From: Azolla pinnata
Taxonomy: Eukaryota > Streptophyta > Polypodiopsida > Salviniales > Salviniaceae
Length of the DNA: 57,731 nucleotides
NCBI GenBank assembly: GCA_037176905.1
Contig: JBBBWG010020223.1
Span: 19,545 to 77,275, forward strand
Reading direction: 5' to 3'
The notes below the pieces were generated by a model. That model worked only from the letters and a program-made list of their open reading frames with translations. It was not told the DNA's origin and ran no database searches. The position numbers and the translations under genes were made by a program. Positions 23,416 to 34,101 of the stretch are shown here, piece by piece. The stretch's first letter is position 1, and every line of letters starts with the position of its first letter.

Positions 23416-24151
23416 CACGCTTTCTATTGCAAAATGTATGCTGATCATGCCAGAGCCCAACCTTGATTTCTCTTCCAAAACAGGCGCTGATTGCATGACG
23501 AAAGTAGATCCCGGGCGCGGTTTCTGCAGATTTTAAGCGTAGTGCCTTGGGAACGCCCCGGTTCTATGCAACGGATACCGTTGTATTCTTTTGTTGACGA
23601 TGAAGAGTTTGAGTACCGAACTACGGCTGTTACAGTCTCGAGCAGCATGCGAGGATCGCTGCCAACACACCGTGCCCATACCTTGCATCTCCTTATCGAT
23701 CAAACTCCAGGCCTTCCGCAGACTAGCTCGGAAACTGCATCAAACACTCGATTCTGGTATATGCGCTCCATCATCGTCACTTTACAAAACAATGCATATG
23801 TTTTCTTGAAGCCCCGCCCTGCGTGTAGAATTGCGCCGATGCCGCCGATTGTTCATGTTCAAAAAGAAAAAAAAAATCCTACCACCAGCCTGTTATCCAA
23901 GTCACATACACAAATAAGAAACTCCTCGCATCCCATTTGTGCCGCCAAGATTAGTTTATCGACAAAGCACGAAATGTCACCAGCGTTTGCTCACGTACTG
24001 CAACCAATCTTGTTGGCTTACCCTAGTACAACTCGGATTGAAAACGTCAAGCTCGTGAACGACGCAGCCTGTTTCATTAGTTTTTTAAATATTAAAAAAA
24101 CAAGATGACCATGCAATCGTTCATATGCTGACCAATGTAGCATTTGGGCAG

Positions 24152-24405
24152 TGACCATCTAATCTCATTTTTAGCTGAGCTATAATGTCGATAAGCCCAA
24201 GACTGAATAAACCTCGATGAGAATACAANNNNNNNNNNNNNNNNNNNNNNNNNNNNNNNNNNNNNNNNNNNNNNNNNNNNNNNNNNNNNNNNNNNNNNNN
24301 NNNNNNNNNNNNNNNNNNNNNNNNNNNNTGACCATCTAATCTCATTTTTAGCTGAGCTATAATGTCGATAAGCCCAAGACTGAATAAACCTCGATGAGAA
24401 TACAA
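24152..24405. other. Assembly gap flanked by identical 77-bp copies
   Basis: Bases 24152-24228 and 24329-24405 appear identical (TGACCATCTAATCTC... to ...GAGAATACAA), and the 100 N at 24229-24328 sit exactly between them. This is the pattern left when two overlapping contig ends are scaffolded without merging. Confidence 0.9.
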
Positions 24406-24493
24406 CCCCTTCAAGATCTAACCACAAAACACAGTCGGAGATCTAAAACCAACACCAGTCTATGCATTGCGCATCAAATCGAAGCCCATGAGT

Positions 24494-24577
24494 AGGGTTT
24501 AGGGTTTAGGGTTCATCTACCCTCTAACAAAACATTCGAGAATCTGTGGGCCTCTGGAGTTTAGGGTTTAGGGTTTT
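24494..24577 (+). promoter_or_regulatory. Interstitial TTTAGGG repeats / telo-boxes
   Basis: Two short runs of about 2.5 TTTAGGG units, near 24494-24514 and 24559-24577. AAACCCTAA telo-boxes are common in plant promoters of growth and ribosome-biogenesis genes. Location: about 0.5 kb upstream of the MAKR-like ATG. Confidence 0.6.
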
Positions 24578-24607
24578 TGGGTTCCTTGCATTTCTCTTTT
24601 ACTTCTT

Positions 24608-24998
24608 TTCATCATCTTCTTCTTCTTCTTCTTCTTCTCATTCTTCTTTCTTCTTCTTTCTCATTCTTCTTCTCATTCTTCTTTTTCTTCTGTCTCATTC
24701 TTCTTTCTTCTTCTTTCTGATTCTTCTTCTTCTTCTTCTTTCTGATTCTTCTTCTTCTTCTTCTTTCTGATTCTTCTTCTTCTTCTTCTTCTTCTGTCTC
24801 ATTCTTCTTCTTTCTTCTTCTTTCTTCTTCTTCTTCTTCTTCTGTCTCATTCTTCTTCTTTCTTCTTCTTTCTGATTCTTCTTCTTCTTCTTCTTCTTCT
24901 TCTTCTTCTTCTGTCTGATTCTCCTGATTCTTCTGATTCTTCTTCTTCTTCTTCTTCTGTCTGATTCTCTTGATTCTTCTGATTCTTCTTCTGATTCT
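24608..24998. repeat. Long CTT/TTC polypyrimidine tract
   Basis: About 390 bases almost free of purines on the plus strand except for scattered GTCTCATTC and CTGATTC interruptions. The interruptions themselves recur every 20-50 bases, giving a higher-order pattern. It ends about 50 bases before the ATG of the MAKR-like gene, so it may lie in the leader. Confidence 0.9.
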
Positions 24999-25049
24999 TC
25001 TTCTTCCACATCTTCCCCAAGCTCCATTTCCATCCTCCATCCTCGTCGC

Positions 25050-26474
25050 ATGGCAGATGATTCGACGCAGGAGCTGCATCCTCCTCCTCCTCCTCCTCCT
25101 CATGTGGGCGATCTTCCCAAGTCTTCTTCCTGCTTCCTGCTGCCACATTTTCCCCATGGCTATGGCAGCTTCGCACGCCTTCTCCCCGCGTCGAACCCGC
25201 ATTCGCCTGATGCGTTGGGTGAAGAGATCCCCTTCCAGGACCATCTCCACACCCCTCCCGTGCTACCCTGCCCCCGCATCTCCTTCTCCCTCGACGATCT
25301 CGTCTCGCTGCAAGAGGAGAAACGCCATAGCCGCCGCGCAGAGAACGACGGCGGTGCAGCGGAGCTGGAGGGAGCGAAGCGCGGGGGAGGAGGCGCAGAC
25401 GGAAGGGACGAGGATGAAGAAGATCTCTTCGAGTTCTCCAGCAAGGAGAATGGCGATCCGGCATCGCTGCCCCAGCTACCTGCGGACGTGCTCTTCTCGG
25501 GAGGGAAGCTTCTCCCGCTCGGAACTCATCAGAGAGCCTGGTCTTTGCCATCGCCTTCCATAGCTTCGTCCTCTCTGCTGTTCTTGGCATCAAGCCATGA
25601 GTTTGCCCACCATGAATCCTCAAGCCAAGCGTTTGCCCGTGATGAAACGCACAGACTAAGCACGAGGAAGAAGAAAGCCCAAGAAAGAGCATCCATGGCT
25701 AGCAGCAGGCATGCGAGCAGCTTCGACATGTCCAAGCACTCGTCCTCATCTTCATCCTCATCTTCTTCTTCATCATCTCCATCTCCATCATCCTCATCTT
25801 CTTCTTCGTTCTCATCGACATCCTCATCTTTCTCATCTTCCTCATCATCCAGCTCCAATGTGGCAGCAGCGAAGCCACCACGCTCATCGCTGCAATGCCT
25901 CTCTGACAGGATCCCACGCATCGAGATCAAGAAGCGCAACACATCAGATGCTGCGATTACTTCATGGAATTCGCCCAAGTGTGAGGCCCAGCCTGAGACA
26001 GCCCCAGCTCCAAAGCCAAGGACATCTCCAAGATCCCTCTGGCCCTTCTCCAGGAGCGATTCGAGCAGGCTAACCGACAAGAATGCAAGATGCATCCCCT
26101 CTGTGCACCTGCATCGGCAAAGAAAGACTTCCGTGAATCCATCAGCGTCGAGCTCATCTCCTCCATCTCATCGCAACAGCGCCATACCATGGACGCCCAA
26201 GAAGATCCATACGAACAACGGGGAAGAGCAGGTGATGGTACCTTGGGAGGGCCCGAGGATGAGGCAAGGAGCTCAGATCAATAAGACCTGCGGAGAGAAG
26301 AAAGCCATGGGAGCTAAGAAGCCGTATCCTGCTGCAGTCTCGCCGCTGCTCAATATGGCTGTGTATCATCGAGGAACCGCATCACAATCTCGAGGACTTA
26401 GTTCTTCTTCCTTCGGAGAAAGGATCACAAGAACATGGAGGAGAAGCCACCGATCGTCATCAGCTCAAGGTTGA
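25050..26474 (+). CDS. Serine-rich protein resembling MAKR/BKI1-type membrane-associated kinase regulators
   Basis: A 474-codon, intron-less frame, ATG to TGA. Polyproline lies at residues 11-17. An acidic patch ends in EEDLFEFSSKE at about 123-133, followed by PADVLFSGGKLLPL at 144-157. The pair (D/E-F-E-F-S, then A-D-x-L-F-x-x-G-x-L-L-P-L) is characteristic of plant MAKR-type and related proteins; PLLNMAVYHRG near 432-442 resembles their C-terminal S-P-x-L-N-V motif. MAKR/BKI1 proteins are disordered plasma-membrane-associated inhibitors of receptor kinases, released on phosphorylation; applying that here is inference. A serine tract spans about 231-269 (TCA/TCT repeat), and basic clusters at 203-210 and near the end could bind lipid. 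The start follows the pyrimidine tract directly. A related DUF1645-like family is an alternative. Confidence 0.55.
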   Translation: MADDSTQELHPPPPPPPHVGDLPKSSSCFLLPHFPHGYGSFARLLPASNPHSPDALGEEIPFQDHLHTPPVLPCPRISFSLDDLVSLQEEKRHSRRAENDGGAAELEGAKRGGGGADGRDEDEEDLFEFSSKENGDPASLPQLPADVLFSGGKLLPLGTHQRAWSLPSPSIASSSLLFLASSHEFAHHESSSQAFARDETHRLSTRKKKAQERASMASSRHASSFDMSKHSSSSSSSSSSSSSPSPSSSSSSSFSSTSSSFSSSSSSSSNVAAAKPPRSSLQCLSDRIPRIEIKKRNTSDAAITSWNSPKCEAQPETAPAPKPRTSPRSLWPFSRSDSSRLTDKNARCIPSVHLHRQRKTSVNPSASSSSPPSHRNSAIPWTPKKIHTNNGEEQVMVPWEGPRMRQGAQINKTCGEKKAMGAKKPYPAAVSPLLNMAVYHRGTASQSRGLSSSSFGERITRTWRRSHRSSSAQG

Positions 26475-27707
26475 ATGAATGAAATGATTCCTTCTTGCTC
26501 CTGTTGAGGATCAATTCCTATACATATAGAATCACGTCTTGGGCAATGACAGATTCAAGAAACTGAAGAGAATAACAGAAACTTAATCGGGAACGAAAGG
26601 ATCAGTGAGCTCAATTTGCGTAGCTCACTCAGCTTAAAATTTTACGAGAATGTGACAGATTAGTACATGATAATGCTACTAGTTATAGGAAATCTAATCA
26701 GAGTCGAGCTTTGTTATTATAGCAAATGGGCCATACAGATTCTACCAAGCAATTCAAGTTTTCCGAACTTAAATTCCTTTCTAAGGCATGATGTTGAATA
26801 AAAGAAACCACGTTTGATTCATCATAACCCGGTTCAACAGATTTGTAGACCGCACAATCTTTCCTCCTACAACAAAGCTATAAATAAAGCTTGTAAGATC
26901 TCTTGAACTTCTCAAAAAGGTTCTCTAACTGACATGATTCTTTGGATATACGTGATTGCTGCTTATTCTGCAATATGATCTGTGGAAACCAATCCGGGTA
27001 TACAGAACCATGGCAAGGAAACAAGAATAATATATATTGATATACATATATATAGACACGAATCAAACAGCAGCAGCAGAAGTTTCATTTGACCAAAACT
27101 CTGGGAAATAATAATGCTTGCCTTTAGCGATATGGACATGCTTATACAGTATGTGTCCAAATGTCCAAATTTCAGAGACATTTGCACTCTGAAGAGTGCA
27201 GAATGATAATTCAGAAATATTCGGTTTACAAATACCGGAAAGAAGCTTCTTTTCCGATTCCTAAAGGAATATGTACTAAAAAACAAACGAATGTTTTAAA
27301 TAAACCGAACTTGTTTAGGCAAAGACTAGTTAAAATATAAGTACTGCATACAGCCAGGCACATAATCCTGAATACAAGAGCTTGTCCGAGTGGGTTCAGA
27401 ATCGTACCTCCATATTCTTAAAACAGCAATGGTGACACGGGCAAAAAATTGTATAACTCCAAAGGCAAGGATACATAACACTTGGTAAAATGCTCATACT
27501 AAAACAGCACATATATAAACATTTGGCTCTTGCCAGAAAAGGTGTTTGATATCCTCTCCATTGTTATATCGCTCTAGCAACACACCAAGCAACAGTATCA
27601 TATTGCAAAATCCAAAACTTTGACACGTGCTTCGCCTCTGTAAATGAGATGTATATCTAAAAAACAACCATGGAGGTTGGCAAAGGTTCATCTCTGACAG
27701 AGGATGT
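26475..27707. other. Intergenic between MAKR-like and NDC1 genes
   Basis: AT-rich 3' flanks of two convergent genes. No coding sequence is visible beyond chance ORFs. Confidence 0.7.
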
Positions 27708-30700
27708 TTACATTCTGAAGTCTAAAAACAATCTTAAATGTTGCACATGTAGATCGTTTGTTCCATATAATGGCTGCCCTTTACTTAGCCAATCCCTTTC
27801 TGCAATAGCCATGGCAATATTACCTTGCCCAGAACCACTAACCACCATTTCTTTTCTGAAAGTATCCACAATGTGATACAAAGATGTGCGAATCACATCA
27901 GCCATAGCATATGCTTTCTTATGTAGCTCAGTTTTCTTTCCGAATGGAATTCCTTGTCTTTTAATTGATTCCCCCAATACTCCTCTTGAAGGAACAGTCC
28001 ACTTAATGCTATTCACACTCACAGATTGCCCTGTTTGTACACTACTTCTCCTTCCAAGATATACCTCTAACACTAGTAAACATGATAATAATGATGAAAC
28101 AACTGCACCATTACAACCTTTCCTTTGAGCTACACCATATCGATCATTGTTCTTGGAAAAAGCGGTGATAGAAGACACAATTCTTGCACACCACGAACAC
28201 AACTGCAAAAGAAAAATGCCACGTGTAAGTACCTAATATCTCTACAATGAAAAGGTGCAAACATTCATCTCGCTGCGCAGAAGAGTGACGAGTTCATATA
28301 CAAGAATTTAGCCATATTCCACCAGAATTTATAAGGCTTTATTTGTGGAAGCTCATAATCCCTTCTATACTTAAAATTGATGCAACTAATCTTCAAACTA
28401 TTTTATACTGTTTTCATAACAAAAAGTCTATGGAAAATTAAAAAATACCTGATATTCGTTAAGAATATTATGAGATGACAGCATCCTATCTTGACCAGAT
28501 GATCTCATCATCAATTTCTGTTTGAGGAAATCCTTTTTTGGTTCAGAAGATCCATCAAGTCCTTTCACAAGCTTGGTAGTAAGCGAGTCCACAGGCTTCA
28601 AGCATTCAGATATAACTCTCAGATATGTTTCACCAGTCTCTTCAAAAAGAGCAGCTAGCCTCCATTTATCAGAGTTTCCCTCGGCAAGCATGCAAAGATC
28701 AAGGGCGGCTAAGTAATGCGTGAGTGAGTTTCTGTCTGATTCCTCAAGTGCCATCAATAGCATATCACAAGGGCTGGTCTCTGCAGCAGATGAACCAAAC
28801 GGAGGTGCATATCGTTGGCGTCTAGTGAGGAGGATCTGAAGCAGAACAGTCCCAACATCCAATATAATGCTCAAAAATCAATTCCACGCACACCTCAAAG
28901 ACAGATCAAGATGCAGGAACTCGCTAGAGAAAGACGAAAACGTATGTGAGAATGCCTAGTGGAGGAAAGATAAACATTACAGTTCCAACATACATATTAA
29001 ATAATGCTCAAAAATAATTTCCAAGTGCACTCATAGAAGCAAACCAAGCTGCAGAAACTAGTTAGAGAAAGATTTTGAGTGCATGTAACATAATCTCATG
29101 GAAGCCAAGAGCAACAGTACAGTTCTAGCGCGAGCATCACATGATGCTCAAAAATAATTTCCATGCGCATTAGTAGAAATGAATCGAGAGAAATATTAAA
29201 ATTTATGTAAGAAAGCTTCATAGAGGTCGAAATGGACTATAAGATTTAAAAAGCACCACACCGTAAGGTGATTTGCACATCTAACCCTTAATGGTTCTTC
29301 CTTAGATATAATTCTTTCAGGAAATGTTGTTTTATGTTGTAAGAGGTCATAATATTTGAACACAAGTTTTACTTTTACCAAAGTTAAAAGGGTTACACTG
29401 TGGAAGAGTCAGAAAATGCAATGGACAATGCAAGAATGTACAGATACATATATCAGTTTAACATACCTGTATCAAGTGATGGCACATTTCCCAAAGATAT
29501 GTAATCAGAAAGGCCGAAACCATGAACTCGAATTCCCTTGAGAAGATGGAGATGTTGGCCTTCTGAGTAGCAAATGATGCGAGAGTGCTCGAGTTGAGAA
29601 CAAAAATAGCTGCCTCTGCAAAAGGAACTGATGCCACAGAGAACTGTAGAGCCGTCTTCACTATCTCCTTCAGACCCAGCTTGAAACAGAAAAACGTTGG
29701 CCTCTGTAAACAGAAAAAAGAATTTTGTTTGAACGGCTATATGCACAACAAAATAGTTGCAATATATTTTGAGAAACAAATTCTAGTGAGATCCAGAGAA
29801 AATCGTCAGCATTTTGTGAGTGCCGATCTAGAAGTTCTGAAATTATATTATGTCGGAAACATCAATCACAAGATTGCAGAAAATAAACAAACGTAAATCT
29901 TTCTGATCCTTTAGCGCCTCAAATCCAAAGAGAAGAAAGACAAATTTCAATAATATCTTTGATATCTTACTAATTTATACCATTTATACTCTAATGGAGA
30001 GTTGGCTTTCTTTAGACAGATAAAACGAAAAATCTATGATCAGGCAATCACATAAACAAACGTACACATTTCTGATCCTTTAGCACCTCAAATCCAAAGA
30101 GAAGAAAGACGAAAAGAACAATCTTTCAATTATATCTTTGGTACCTTACTAAGTTATACCATTTATATCCCAAAGGAGTGTCGGGTTTCTTTAGACAGAG
30201 AAATCGAATAAGCAATGGTCATGCAATCATATAAAACAAATTATCATCATCATGCATAATGCTAAGACAAACAGAACAGAGAATAACACAATCACACAGA
30301 CATAGTTCCCCTCTCGAATACAAAAGTTCCGTAGAAATGGATACGCTTTCATTGAAGCCAACACGTATCATTGCAAATAGAGAACTTCTCCCTAAATACA
30401 AAGTAAGGAAAGGTAAGAGGGAGGTAATCAAAGATATGGTTTGGTGAAGATAGAGCGAGAAAGATGGTTACCTGAATCACGGGGAATTTCAAGATCATTC
30501 TTTTACTGTACAGATACAGAAGAGCGTATAAAGCTCCCAGAGATGCACCACGACAGACCTGCTCCATACTGCTGAGTCGATAAGAAGAATCCCACCTCAA
30601 AGAGAAGATGGCGAGAGAGCCAGATATAGAGCACAAAAACACGAATAGTGCACGATCCCTACTCGTTTGCAGCCGTGCCACAAGAGAAGAAGCTTCTAGA

Positions 30701-31080
30701 GCACGCTCGCTGTCAGGAGAGGACGAGGCCCCGATGCTAGCTCTCAACGCGAGCTTCAGAACGCCAAAGAAAAGGTCGGATGCCGATGCCATTTCCTCGT
30801 CTTCGGGACGAGTGACGGCTCCAACTGCAAGCAGGAACACAAACTGAGATGCCATGAAGCACAGGAACCTGGCAAGCTTGTGCCAGAGCGGAATGACCGG
30901 CGCCACTTCGGTCGTGTGGTGAGGACGAGATGAGAGGGCCGAGGATTCGAAGAGGAAGGAGAAGAAGGTGGAGAGGTTGGAGGCGACGAGGAACCAGAAA
31001 GCCATGGAGAAGAGGGTGTGCAGAAGGAAGCAGCGGAACCATCGCTTGGTTGGGACGGCGAGGACGGTAGAGGCATCCAT
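27708..31080 (-). CDS. NDC1: Nucleoporin NDC1
   Basis: Four minus-strand exons: 31080-30472, 29703-29467, 28835-28449 and 28202-27708, all joining in phase 0, giving 575 residues. Exons 1 and 2 supply about six hydrophobic membrane segments, for example FLLHTLFSMAFWFLVAS, FLCFMASQFVFLLAVG and ALFVFLCSISGSLAIF, followed by a cytosolic half. The later exons carry family landmarks: TRRQRYAPPFGSSAAET, LCSWCARIVSSITAFSK and the C-terminal AYAMADVIRTSLYHIVDTF...LRLFLDFRM. NDC1 is the transmembrane nucleoporin that anchors the pore to the nuclear envelope and helps pore insertion. The start ATG is supported by the conserved basic-aromatic stretch TKRWFRCFL directly before the first membrane span. 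Two telo-boxes lie 70-110 bases upstream. Introns 1 and 2 hold tandem duplications. Confidence 0.92.
28865..29175. repeat. Degenerate ~140-bp repeats in NDC1 intron 2
   Basis: The phrase AATGCTCAAAAATAATTTCC and its flanks recur at about 28865, 29003 and 29150, each followed by a CACACCTCAAAG/GCACTCATAG/GCATTAGTAG-like variant and an AGAGAAAGA block. Three diverged head-to-tail copies. Confidence 0.75.
29887..30240. repeat. Two-copy ~170-bp tandem repeat in NDC1 intron 1
   Basis: A block running from AAACAAACGT...TTTCTGATCCTTTAGC through CAAATCCAAAGAGAAGAAAG to CTTTAGACAGA occurs at about 29887-30050 and again at about 30056-30235 with scattered substitutions. Confidence 0.8.
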
Positions 31081-31145
31081 TCGAAGAAGAAGAAGAAGAA
31101 GAAGAACGTCCCGAGCAGGCAATGGCTTGCGATGGCGAGAGGAGT

Positions 31146-31192
31146 TTTAGGGTTTCTGAGTGGACGTCTGGACGGGAGAGGTTTAGGGTTTC
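31146..31192 (-). promoter_or_regulatory. Telo-box pair upstream of NDC1
   Basis: AAACCCTAAAA (31146-31156) and AAACCCTAAA (31182-31192) lie on the minus strand 66-112 bases before the NDC1 ATG, a usual position for plant telo-boxes in promoters or leaders of growth-related genes. Confidence 0.55.
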
Positions 31193-31339
31193 TGTGATGG
31201 ATCGATCACATAGACAGTGGAAAGAGAGAGGCGGGAATGGGGATCCATCTTCATGATAACCTTGGGGAGGGGTATTCCTGTAATAAATTTAAATTTCACG
31301 AATGGAATTCCTAACCTGAATTGTTTAAGCATCCATTTT

Positions 31340-31790
31340 TTATGATGATCATGATGGTGGTGATGGTGGTGGTGATGGTGGTGGTGGTGATGGTGATGGT
31401 GATGGCGATGGTGATGGTGATGGTGGCGGTGGTGATGGTGGTGGTGGTGGTGGTGATGGTGATGGTGGTGTTGCTAGTGATGGTGATGGTGGTGGCGATG
31501 GTGGTGGTGATGGTACTGATCATGGTGATGGTGATGGTAGTGGTGGTGTTGCTAGTGATGGTGATGGTGGTGGCGATGGTATTGATCATGGTGATGGTGA
31601 TGGTAATGGTGGTGTTGATGGTGATGGTACTTATCATGGTGATGGTGATGGTGATGGTGGTGGAGATGATGGTGCTAGTGATGGTGGTGGCAGTGGTGGT
31701 GGGGATGATGATATTGATGGAGATGCTAGTGTGGTGATGATGTGGTGATGATGTTGTGATGATGTCGTGATGATGGTGATGGTGTCGAAA
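31340..31790. repeat. GATGGT-type microsatellite
   Basis: About 450 bases of GATGGT/GGTGGT units with a nested unit of roughly 80 bases (GTGGTGTTGCTAGTGATGGT... appears at about 31465 and 31540). Confidence 0.9.
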
Positions 31791-32759
31791 CAAGGATTAC
31801 ACCGAGAAATCAACATCAACAACGATGTGCTCCACGCAATGATGCCCTTCCACAGACTCGAGCGTTCCGAGCTTGCATTCAGATCGATCACAGGGAAGGG
31901 GATGTGTCTGCTTGATTTATCTCGATGGTGGCAGATGGTTTGGCAATCGACTAGCTACTGCCCACGATTCGTGACGAGATGCAGGTAAAGTAATCGGCGG
32001 CTCGTCACGAGGTTGGGGAGAACAATTGGGGAGAACCCTGTTTGCAGCTTTGTATATCATGGTTATGCCCACAACGCATCATATTCGTCGGCAAGAAATC
32101 AAGTTGGGGAGAACAATTGAGATTCGGGAAACCCTTTGAGGGGCAGGGAAGCTGGCCATTTGCGAGTCGATGGAATGGGCTGTCATCTGTGCAAGAGTAC
32201 ATGTAATCTCTCCGATCAGTTGGTCATGCATCCATTTTTGACTGCTATTGTTAGGTGGAGGTTTTATGTACGAAGCTCGACTGCGTGCAACACAAGCGAT
32301 AACATCGAGGAGATCGAGAAGGCGAGAGCATCGGATCTGAGGGTAGAAACGGAGAGACCTCCATTCGAGTTACTGAAACCGGGCTCGCGAGAGGAGCACG
32401 AGCGCAGAGGACCTTGATCCACCATCATGAGCTTGATCTTCAGCCTCAGCTTCAGTGCTGATCTCGCGAGTTCAGGCAAGGCACCTTTCCGAACAGCTCA
32501 GTTGGAATCGACTGTCTCGATGAGACCGTCGGGTGGGCAACAACTACATGCTATAGGAGTAGTACCCATAGAACACAAACATTCACAAGCTTCTGCTTTT
32601 GCAAACACAAATGTAATTCAATCATCATCTTCTTCTCCCCCTCATCCACCTTCTCTTCCTTCTTCAATTTCTTCTTCCTTTTGTCTTTTGATTCTAGCAT
32701 AGATATTGTGTGCAACTGCAAGGGCATTTGGCGAGATAAAGATAAGTGATGTAGCATGC

Positions 32760-33046
32760 ATTCATCATCACCATAATCACCACAGTCACCACCACCACCA
32801 TCATCATCACCACCAGTATCATGACCATCATCATCATCACCATCACCATCACCACCACCACCATCATCATCATCACCATCACCATCACCATCACCACCAC
32901 CACCACCACCACCATCACCATCACCATCATCACCACCATCACCATCATCACCACCATCACCATCATCACCACCATCACCATCATCACCATCATCACCACC
33001 ATCACCATCATCATCACGATCATCACCATCATCATCATCTCACCAC

Positions 33047-33077
<31 letters not shown>

Positions 33078-33085
33078 GTCTTCGT
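32760..33085. repeat. CAT/CAC microsatellite
   Basis: About 325 bases of CAT, CAC and ATC triplets with a sub-repeat CACCATCACCATCAT near 32930-33000. It is the reverse-complement kin of the 31.4-kb tract, so the 2-kb spacer is bracketed by inverted versions of the same triplet family. Confidence 0.9.
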
Positions 33086-33142
33086 CTTCACTTTCGTCTT
33101 CTTCGTTCCTTCCACGCGCAGATCGCAGGACGCAGAGCTGCT

Positions 33143-34101
33143 ATGTCTTACCTCCTTCCCCACCTCCACTCCGGCTGGGCCGTGGATCAGGCCATCCTCG
33201 CAGAGGAAGAGCGCGCGGTCGTCATCCGTTTCGGTCACGACTGGGATGAGACGTGTATGCAGGTAGAAACAACCCCTTCCCCCTTCTTTTTGTTCGTGCT
33301 CTGCAGCGGTTTAGGGTTCTCGCTTATTTCTCCCTCCGCGGCTTCTTCCCCGCCTGCTTCTGTATTCATTTCCTTGGCTTTTCTTGCAAGATCGTGGAGA
33401 AAAGACATCTTTCGCTTCAAGTTTTGCGTTGTAAAGGGAGCAAGAAACTTAGCCTCCCCCCACCTCGTTTGAAAGATCTTTTTTTTTTCTGGCCTTATTT
33501 TATCACCGTAAGTGTTGAGAACTAGCAGAAGGTTTGCCATAGCCACCGCTGTTCACTGCACCGTAGCCATGAATAATCATTGCCGCGAGCCAGTTTGATT
33601 TAGTTATTTTTGTATTATTTACTTTGCAAGATTGCAGCTTTCATGATCATAGTTTCCTCATCGTCTCATGTCATGTCTGTATGAGTATTGCTCCGGCGTT
33701 ATACTACATGTTTTTTCTTTGTGAGAGCTCTGGTCGCGTTTATTCCGGATTGATCAGTTTGTTTTCTGATTGATTGTTTGCTTGTTGTGTAGATGGATGA
33801 GGTGCTTGCATCTGTGGCGGAAACAATTAAGAACTTTGCAGTTATCTATCTTGTAGACATCACTGAAGTTCCTGATTTCAACACAATGTACGAGCTTTAC
33901 GATCCTTGCACAGTCATGTTCTTCTTCAGAAACAAGCATATAATGATCGATCTCGGCACAGGTAACAACAACAAGATCAATTGGGCCTTGAAGGACAAGC
34001 AAGAATTCATTGACATCGTTGAGACTGTGTACCGAGGTGCAAGGAAAGGGCGAGGTTTGGTTATCTCTCCCAAGGATTACTCCACTAAATACAGATACTA
34101 A
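33143..34101 (+). CDS. YLS8: U5 snRNP thioredoxin-like protein DIB1/DIM1 (YLS8)
   Basis: Two exons, 33143-33262 and 33793-34101 (GCAG/GTAGAAAC donor, GTGTAG acceptor, phase 0), giving 142 residues, exactly the usual length of this very conserved family. The start MSYLLPHLHSGWAVDQAI and the remainder VVIRFGHDWDETCMQMDEVL, LYDPCTVMFFFRNKHIMIDL and the end SPKDYSTKYRY are nearly invariant in eukaryotes. The protein has a thioredoxin fold without the redox CXXC and is part of the U4/U6.U5 tri-snRNP, released before the spliceosome becomes active. The intron begins near a telo-box (GTTTAGGGTT at about 33309), a common first-intron feature of plant housekeeping genes. Confidence 0.97.

Larger units (their letters stand above)
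23094..25049. other. Region between divergent TAF1A-like and MAKR-like genes
   Basis: From left to right: a W-box array (23173-23415), about 700 bases with no recognised gene (including an unsupported 205-codon frame, 23491-24108), a 100-N gap flanked by identical 77-bp copies, two interstitial TTTAGGG patches (24494-24577) and a roughly 400-base pyrimidine tract on the plus strand leading to the next start codon. Confidence 0.7.
31081..33142. other. Intergenic between divergent NDC1 and DIB1 genes
   Basis: Contains a large (GATGGT)n-type microsatellite at 31340-31790, unremarkable sequence at 31800-32700 and a (CAT/CAC)n microsatellite at 32760-33085 that reaches to within 60 bases of the DIB1 start codon. 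The long frames here are repeat artefacts. Confidence 0.75.

Noticed and set aside
23491..24108. 205-codon plus-strand frame between TAF1A-like and the gap
   Set aside because: No recognisable motif, mixed composition, no codon bias, and it ends in low-complexity sequence. The length alone is weak evidence, so no gene is called.
24612..25250. Minus-strand frames of Arg/Glu/Lys repeats (also 24847-25692)
   Set aside because: They are translations of the CTT tract read backwards, and the region is antisense to the MAKR-like gene.
32706..33266. 186-codon frame with about 80 histidines
   Set aside because: It is a translation of the CAT/CAC microsatellite that runs into DIB1 exon 1 in the wrong frame. 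A polyhistidine protein is not supported.
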